A DNA stretch of 64,000 nucleotides. Origin: Pseudodonghicola sp048268305 (lineage in GTDB: Bacteria > Pseudomonadota > Alphaproteobacteria > Rhodobacterales > Rhodobacteraceae). Below, one piece after another: positions 59,177-64,000 of the stretch (positions are counted from its first letter, which is position 1; each line of letters starts with the position of its first letter). The stretch is taken from positions 423,166 to 487,165 of the forward strand of contig NZ_JBLWVT010000003.1 in NCBI RefSeq assembly GCF_048268305.1. The letters are read 5' to 3'. The notes under the pieces were generated by a model. It ran no database searches, was not told the DNA's origin, and saw only the letters and a list, made by a program, of their open reading frames with translations. The position numbers were made by a program, and so were the translations under genes.

Positions 59177-62100
59177 TTGAGCCAAGCAGCTATACGGCAT
59201 GTGTCAGTTCGTGTTCCTTGGCATGACAGCAAGTGGAATGGCCGTGTCTGTAAGGATCCGAAGGGGAATTCAGCTTGCCTTGCTGTGCGCAGGACCGCGC
59301 AAAATCGCGACGATGAATTCGAGACGCAGTCCGCAGGCGCCGCGTTCGCCGAGCTTGAACAGATGCCGCCCTGTCTCGCGGAACGAGGGACTTTCCTGTC
59401 TCCGCAGCCTTTCATTCACCGGAGCAGGCTGGACTATTCCAACTATAGCAAGGAGCATGAGCACATCCTGCCCACGCCGGTCCATGTGCCGGCGTACGGT
59501 GGCGTACTCACGCCCTTCAAATGGATGCTACGTGAGCATGCATGGCAGCTGTCCGAGGATCTTGGGCTTGATGTAGAAGAGTCGCGTGAGCCGCAGGAGG
59601 GCAAAGCACCCCAGCTGATCGTCGATACGCCGTGGGTTCAGGAATGCGATAATCAAAGAAGCTTGCTCGAAGGGTTTCACTCGCTGCTCGAAGACGGCGA
59701 ATCACTAGTCTTTTTCTATGCGCGTCAAACGCCGATGGCCGAAAGCCAGGCCCGCCAGATCGTCGCCGTTGCGCGACTGAGCGCGACCGGGAAAGTCGAC
59801 GAATATCCTTATGATGGGGGCAAGGCCGCAGGCCGGATTCGATCCATGGTGTGGGAACGACCGTTCCAGCATTCCTTGCGCCCCGACCCTGAAAATCCAG
59901 GTTTTTGGACTGGAGGTGTCGTCCTTCCCTATCACGAGCTGATCGAAGCGGCCGCCAAAACAGACGACATCGACCTTGCCGAATTTGTCGCTGAAGTGCC
60001 GAGCGAGGGCTATGAGCAGTTTCTCTATGCCAGCGAGCATGTGACGCATGGCAGCGCGATTACTGCGCTGCAGGCTGTGCGGACGGCAATCGACGCCGCA
60101 TCAAAGGTGCTGCCCGGGCCTTGGACCAATTATCTCGCCTGGATCGATAGCGAGCTCAGCCGCCTGTGGACCATGCAGGGCTCGGCACCAGGACTGGGCA
60201 GCGCGCTTTCCTGCTTCGACCCGAAGTTCAACGGCACTTTGTTTGCGCTGGCGCTCGCCTCCGAGATCGAGGAAGGCGAAGATCCGTGGCCAGCAGTCGA
60301 AGCCATTTTTTCTGGTGCGCGCACGCCGCCAGCCCGCGCTCCGAAAATTTCGTCGATGCAATCTAAGCGCTTCAAGCGGCTAAGGGAGCAGGAACCGGAT
60401 CGCTATGATCTGATGCGCCTTCTCTCCTGCTTTGAACTGACGAAGGAGCAAGCCCAAACAGCATATGCCCGGCCTGACATATTGGCCGTGTTGGCCAACC
60501 CCTATTTGATCTTTGAAGACACCCGCCTTTCCTCCAATCCGGTCAGCCTGACGACCATTGATCGCGGTCTTTTCCCGTCTCAGAAATCCGCTGCAAAGCC
60601 AGCACTGCCTCGCGAATGCGAAATCGATCTGGACGAAGCCGATCATCCGCTGCGGCTCAGGGCCATCGTCATTGAGGCGCTGGAACAGGCTGCGCTGCAG
60701 GGACACACGTTGCTCAGCGCCGAAATTCTCTCGACCGCGGTGGCCGAACTGCCCTTGTCCCGAACCGTCACGATTGATGGACCGACGCTCGATCTGTGCA
60801 GGGAGGAGTTCGAGGGCGCGATCTGCGTGCTTGACTATGAAGGCACGCTATTCGCGCAGCTCGGCCGCTATGATAAGGCGCGCGACGTCATCGCATCTCA
60901 TGTCCAAGCCCGCCTCAAGGCCGGAACGACTGCCAGCGTCGACTGGCCAAGTCTGGTCACCGCCAAGTTCGGTGACCCGGTGGCCGGAGATGAGGATGAG
61001 CAAGCCGCACAGAACGAGAAAGTCCTGGCGCTCGAAATTCTGGAGCGGTCGAAAATCGCGGTCCTTACCGGGCCTGCTGGCACCGGCAAGACGACGCTGC
61101 TCAAGATCTTTCTCGATCAGGAGAAGGTGGTGGGCCGGGATATTTTGCTCCTAGCTCCAACCGGCAAAGCCCGCGTGAGGCTGGGACAACAGACTGGCAG
61201 GCCGGAACAGGCGCGAACGCTCGCACAATTCCTCAACGAATTCGGACGCTACGACGGCGAGACCGCGCGCTATCTGGTGCGAACCGATGGAGCGACGGCT
61301 GAGGTAACGACATGCATTGTCGATGAGTCATCGATGCTGACGGAAGATCAGCTCGCCTCGCTTTGCAGCGCCCTTCCGAAGGCCGCGCGCCTTATTCTGG
61401 TCGGCGATCCGCAACAGCTCCCGCCCATCGGGGCCGGGCGGCCTTTCGTCGATATCATCAATCATCTCGATGCGCACGATGGCGTGGGCCTAGCGCGGCT
61501 AACCGTCAGCCGTCGCCAGTCCGAAGGCGGACTTGTGCCCGCCCTGTCTCTGCCCGATGTCCAGCTGGCCAATCTCTTCTCCGGCAAACCGCTACCGCCA
61601 GGCGAGGATGCGGTGATTTCCGCAGGCCAGACCCCAGCGGACTCCACACGCCTGAAATTCCGTTCTTGGGACACGCCTAGCGATCTGCGCGAAACAATCA
61701 TCGACGTTCTCGCGGAGGAATTGGGTTCAACCGGTGATGATCTGGAACGACAGGTTGAGCTGTCGTTAGGCGGCACCGGAAGCGGCGATTTCATATATTT
61801 CAACGAAGGGTGCGGCGAAAAGGCCGAAGCTTGGCAAATCCTCTCTGCCCATAGGAACATGGCTAGCGGATCGGCCGAGATTAATCGCCTGATCAAACAG
61901 ACTGTGCGTGCCGAGCGACTGGCCTCCGCCCAGCGCTGGGGAAGAGGTTGGAGGATGATCCCGCCGCGAGGCGCCGATCAAATCACCTATGGCGACAAGG
62001 TCATGTGCTTGCGCAACCATTCGCGTAAGCGATGGAACAGAGAGGCTGGTCAGCGTGCCGGCTATCTCGCAAATGGAGAAGTTGGCATCGTCAATGGCGA

Positions 62101-62896
62101 TGCCGGCAAGCACAAGCTCTATTGGACGAAGGTCGAGTTTGCCTCGCAGAGCGGCGAAAGCTTCAGCTTCAAGCCGGGCGATTTCTCAGACGAAGGCAGC
62201 CCCTACCTCGAGCTCGCTTATGCCGTCACCGTGCATAAGGCACAGGGATCGGAATTCGGCGCGGTGATCCTCGTCCTGCCGCGCAGCAGCAATCTGCTAA
62301 CCCGCGAGATGCTATATACCGCGCTCACCCGCCAACGAAACCGTGTCTGGATTCTGCATCAGGGTGCCTTCAGCCACTACCGTAAGTTGAGATCGGAATT
62401 CTTCTCCGAGACCGCGAGGCGGTCCACCAATCTGTTCGGCGCGCCTGATATGCGTCACCTGTCGGTTCAGGATATTGGCGGTATCCGCTGGGGCTGGCTG
62501 GCCGCCAAGCTCGTTCACGCCACACGTCGCGGGGATCTCGTCAGCTCCAAATCGGAGATATTGATCGCCGATACGCTCTACGCACTCGAGCAGGCAGGCA
62601 AGATCCGATATAGCTTCGAGAAGCCGCTCACCGACGGTGCTGGCGGCTATCGTCTCCCGGATTTCACCATCGAGCATGAGCAGGATACCTGGTACTGGGA
62701 GCATTGCGGCCTGATGGATAAGGCGGACTATGTCGAGCGCTGGACGCAGAAATTAAGCTGGTATGCAGCACAGGGCATCAGCGTTTGGGACAACAACAAT
62801 CCATCTGGCCGGCTCATCGTGACTGAAGAGACCAAGGATTCCGGCTTTGATAGTAGGGCAATCCATAACCTTGCCGAGCACCTCTTCGGCATGTGA
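59177..62896 (+). CDS. Large superfamily-1 helicase with probable C-terminal PD-(D/E)XK nuclease; candidate defence protein
   Basis: 1239 residues. The N terminus (HVSVRVPWHDSKWNGRVC, then PKGNSACL) has conserved Cys spacing; the next 500 residues are unassigned. The RecD-like helicase core has motif I GPAGTGKTT (about 632), DESSM (716), GDPQQLPPIG (743), VTVHKAQGSEFG (1017) and YTALTRQRNR (1047). The tail has SKSE (1124), PDFTIE (1160) and YWEH (1172), a PD-(D/E)XK pattern. The start is TTG with AAGGGA upstream; the next ATG is 62 residues in. Its GC is lower than the chromosomal genes. It could act on DNA ends, as a nuclease-helicase against phage or plasmids; this is inference. Confidence 0.85.
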   Translation: MSQAAIRHVSVRVPWHDSKWNGRVCKDPKGNSACLAVRRTAQNRDDEFETQSAGAAFAELEQMPPCLAERGTFLSPQPFIHRSRLDYSNYSKEHEHILPTPVHVPAYGGVLTPFKWMLREHAWQLSEDLGLDVEESREPQEGKAPQLIVDTPWVQECDNQRSLLEGFHSLLEDGESLVFFYARQTPMAESQARQIVAVARLSATGKVDEYPYDGGKAAGRIRSMVWERPFQHSLRPDPENPGFWTGGVVLPYHELIEAAAKTDDIDLAEFVAEVPSEGYEQFLYASEHVTHGSAITALQAVRTAIDAASKVLPGPWTNYLAWIDSELSRLWTMQGSAPGLGSALSCFDPKFNGTLFALALASEIEEGEDPWPAVEAIFSGARTPPARAPKISSMQSKRFKRLREQEPDRYDLMRLLSCFELTKEQAQTAYARPDILAVLANPYLIFEDTRLSSNPVSLTTIDRGLFPSQKSAAKPALPRECEIDLDEADHPLRLRAIVIEALEQAALQGHTLLSAEILSTAVAELPLSRTVTIDGPTLDLCREEFEGAICVLDYEGTLFAQLGRYDKARDVIASHVQARLKAGTTASVDWPSLVTAKFGDPVAGDEDEQAAQNEKVLALEILERSKIAVLTGPAGTGKTTLLKIFLDQEKVVGRDILLLAPTGKARVRLGQQTGRPEQARTLAQFLNEFGRYDGETARYLVRTDGATAEVTTCIVDESSMLTEDQLASLCSALPKAARLILVGDPQQLPPIGAGRPFVDIINHLDAHDGVGLARLTVSRRQSEGGLVPALSLPDVQLANLFSGKPLPPGEDAVISAGQTPADSTRLKFRSWDTPSDLRETIIDVLAEELGSTGDDLERQVELSLGGTGSGDFIYFNEGCGEKAEAWQILSAHRNMASGSAEINRLIKQTVRAERLASAQRWGRGWRMIPPRGADQITYGDKVMCLRNHSRKRWNREAGQRAGYLANGEVGIVNGDAGKHKLYWTKVEFASQSGESFSFKPGDFSDEGSPYLELAYAVTVHKAQGSEFGAVILVLPRSSNLLTREMLYTALTRQRNRVWILHQGAFSHYRKLRSEFFSETARRSTNLFGAPDMRHLSVQDIGGIRWGWLAAKLVHATRRGDLVSSKSEILIADTLYALEQAGKIRYSFEKPLTDGAGGYRLPDFTIEHEQDTWYWEHCGLMDKADYVERWTQKLSWYAAQGISVWDNNNPSGRLIVTEETKDSGFDSRAIHNLAEHLFGM

Positions 62897-63193
62897 TGGC
62901 GCTGCAATTTTGGGGTGGTGGACCCTTTTGTAACGTTGAGTATCCTAATCTCTGCGCCTACGAGATGGCTCCCAGGCCCAAGGTAAGGTCCGCTTCCTGC
63001 CGCATCGCGGCCGTTCGTGCGGGACGCAGCGAAGGTCGGTTGTCCGCCACTCTATCGCCTTGCATCGGTCACCCCGTGAACTGCCCGTGCCAGCACCCCC
63101 TAAACCCTATGGCCAGCATCCTAGCCTGTACGGCGGGCAGGATGCGGGTGTTTGGGCGCGTGACCGCAAAGCTGATATGCTTTCACAACTTGG
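62897..63193. other. Intergenic region after the helicase gene
   Basis: About 300 bp. A frame from 62893 could encode 132 residues, but its Pro/Cys/Arg-rich, low-order composition and lack of a ribosome binding site argue against a gene. Nothing else is seen. Confidence 0.4.
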
Positions 63194-63217
63194 CCGCCCC
63201 GTTTACGGGGCGGTTTT
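63194..63217. terminator. Rho-independent terminator between convergent transcripts
   Basis: CCGCCCCG-TTTA-CGGGGCGG followed by TTTTG on the plus strand. It lies 3' of the minus-strand gene at 63221-63490 and 300 bp after the helicase, so it may serve both directions, best for the plus strand. Confidence 0.75.
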
Positions 63218-63220
63218 GCG

Positions 63221-63490
63221 TCAGAAGAGGGAAAGTTGGCGCTGTTCCTTCCAGCGATCCGAACGGGCATTCTCGTCCAGCCACGCTATGACGTGATCCG
63301 CCAGAGCCTCGGGCGGGATCGTTCCCGCCACGACGAAATGCGACTTATACCCCGTTTCGGGGACGGGCAGTGGCACCCGACCGTCACTGAGGATTTCGAT
63401 ATGATCGCAAGGGCCACCCCAGCGACAGGGGTGGAAGATCAGCGTCATGCCGATCCCCCGCCAGTCGATCCGGATTTCCCGAATGCTCAT
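63221..63490 (-). CDS. Small protein of unknown function, coupled to the ardA-like gene
   Basis: 89 residues from the ATG at 63490. It opens SIREIRIDWRGIGMTLIFHPCRWG and has a mid-section HIEILSDGRVPLPVPETGYKSHFV, suggesting a small beta-rich domain. It starts 4 nt past the stop of the ardA-like frame, so it is probably the second gene of that unit. No family name is recognised. Confidence 0.65.
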   Translation of the reverse strand: MSIREIRIDWRGIGMTLIFHPCRWGGPCDHIEILSDGRVPLPVPETGYKSHFVVAGTIPPEALADHVIAWLDENARSDRWKEQRQLSLF

Positions 63491-63494
63491 GTCA

Positions 63495-63896
63495 TCAACG
63501 GCAGGCGTAGATGAGCGCCTCCCCCGCGACGGTGGTTTCCGCGAACTCCATGCCCAAATCGCGGGCGATAGCGTCATAGTCGATATAGAACCGCAAAGGT
63601 TCGGGAATATCGCCATAAAGCCCATCCTCCACGAAGCTTTCGGCCAGCTCCCTCAAGGTCTCCACCGGATAGATGTCCACCTCGTAATCCTCAGGCTGTT
63701 GTTCGGGGTCGAAACGGTAACCACACTCGCCCACGGCGATGATCACGCGGCGCTTCTGATCGTCGTCCCAGTTCTCCACACAGTCCAGATAGCTGTGCAA
63801 ATTGGCCTGATTGAGGCCGATAGCCTTGGCCAAGGCGCAATCGAGCGCCTCGCCGTCGATAAACTGGAGTTCGAACTCCTCGACCGGATGGCCATA
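63495..63896 (-). pseudogene. ardA: ArdA-like antirestriction protein, 5' end removed by an IS insertion
   Basis: About 133 residues of the C-terminal part remain. The end GLYGDIPEPLRFYIDYDAIARDL is the ArdA C-terminal pattern; the part before it (VEEFELQFIDGEALDCALAKAIGL) is less clearly ArdA. In the upstream direction the frame meets a stop at 63900-63902, inside the insertion sequence, and has no ATG start in the visible part. ArdA mimics DNA to block type I restriction. About 35 N-terminal residues are missing and may lie beyond the IS. Confidence 0.6.
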
Positions 63897-64000
63897 GGCT
63901 CAGGACTCATAGCCAATAGATGGGGATTGCGGCGAGAGCGATGGCGGAGAAGAAGGCCTTGGGGCACCTGTCGTATCGGGTTGCCACGCGGCGCCAGTCC
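63897..64000 (-). mobile_element. IS5-family (IS427-group-like) insertion sequence, partial
   Basis: The terminal sequence GGCTCAGGACTCAT begins at 63897, next to a TA (63895-63896) that could be the target duplication. The visible strand then encodes the end of an IS5-type transposase. The element continues past the window edge, so its length and other end are unseen. Confidence 0.7.
63907..64000 (-). CDS. IS5-family transposase, C-terminal fragment (partial)
   Basis: The visible end is DWRRVATRYDRCPKAFFSAI followed by ALAAIPIYWL and a stop at 63907. This is the C-terminal block of IS5/IS427-group DDE transposases. The rest lies beyond the right edge. Confidence 0.75.
   Translation of the reverse strand, partial: DWRRVATRYDRCPKAFFSAIALAAIPIYWL

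Noticed and set aside
62893..63291. 132-codon frame after the helicase
   Set aside because: No ribosome binding site, disordered composition, and it runs over the terminator at 63194-63217.

Overview
The window is a high-GC alphaproteobacterial chromosome segment of Rhodobacterales type; a Paracoccus-like member of the Rhodobacteraceae fits best. The evidence is the NrdR-RibD...RibE-RibB-RibH-NusB order, a RibB with a dead GTP cyclohydrolase II half, dnaG-rpoD, a group-2 capsule kpsS/kpsC pair, many small Rhodobacterales-type proteins, and GC-rich dispersed intergenic repeats. No tRNA, rRNA or CRISPR array was seen. The species call is inference.

Layout. 0-2.6 kb: a biotin-dependent carboxylase pair (biotin carboxylase cut by the window edge, plus a small biotin carrier) and 5-oxoprolinase subunit PxpA, divergent from a LysR regulator with two matching operators between them. 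2.6-4.6 kb: TetR - ohr - MDR oxidoreductase operon with a TetR operator. 4.7-10.8 kb: 2-aminoethylphosphonate catabolism (phnW-phnX) followed by an amidase and a formylglycine-type sulfatase/phosphonate monoester hydrolase, all divergent from a LysR regulator. 10.9-13.6 kb: acyl-CoA synthetase and acyl-CoA dehydrogenase. 14.2-24.1 kb: riboflavin/NusB/NrdR genes on the minus strand, split into two blocks by three plus-strand capsule genes (kpsS, a Wza/KpsD lipoprotein, kpsC). 24.2-26 kb: YjbQ protein and an HxlR/NmrA-quinone-reductase divergent pair. 26-31.6 kb: two tandem secreted paralogues, rpoD, dnaG and a small secreted protein. 31.9-36.5 kb: glutamate dehydrogenase and a Tad-type pseudopilin/VWA trio. 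36.5-41 kb: a small membrane protein, pirin, a repeat-rich intergenic region, TetR, a small exported protein and homoserine dehydrogenase. 41-44.8 kb: amidohydrolase and acetylpolyamine/histone-deacetylase-like enzyme with a divergent LuxR regulator. 44.8-53.9 kb: P-type ATPase, D-2-hydroxyacid dehydrogenase, MAPEG protein, AraC regulator with a divergent SLC13-type transporter, and two CobW-type GTPases.

From about 54 kb the content changes to a mobile element with visibly lower GC: a small ORF, a MobC-like protein, an HUH relaxase and a VirD4/TraG coupling protein (tightly packed, mostly overlapping), two unknown small proteins, a 1239-residue superfamily-1 helicase with a probable C-terminal PD-(D/E)XK nuclease, a small unknown protein, and an ArdA-like antirestriction gene cut by an IS5-family insertion at the right edge. 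No integrase and no VirB genes are visible, so the element looks mobilizable rather than self-transmissible, and its far end lies outside the window.

The best candidate for an undescribed system is the solitary helicase-nuclease gene at 59177-62896, which sits as cargo in this element between conjugation genes and an antirestriction gene. Other points of interest are the amidase plus phosphohydrolase attached to phnWX, an unknown gene translationally coupled to ribE, a hairpin holding an IncP-like nic core before 58498, and several well-formed operators.
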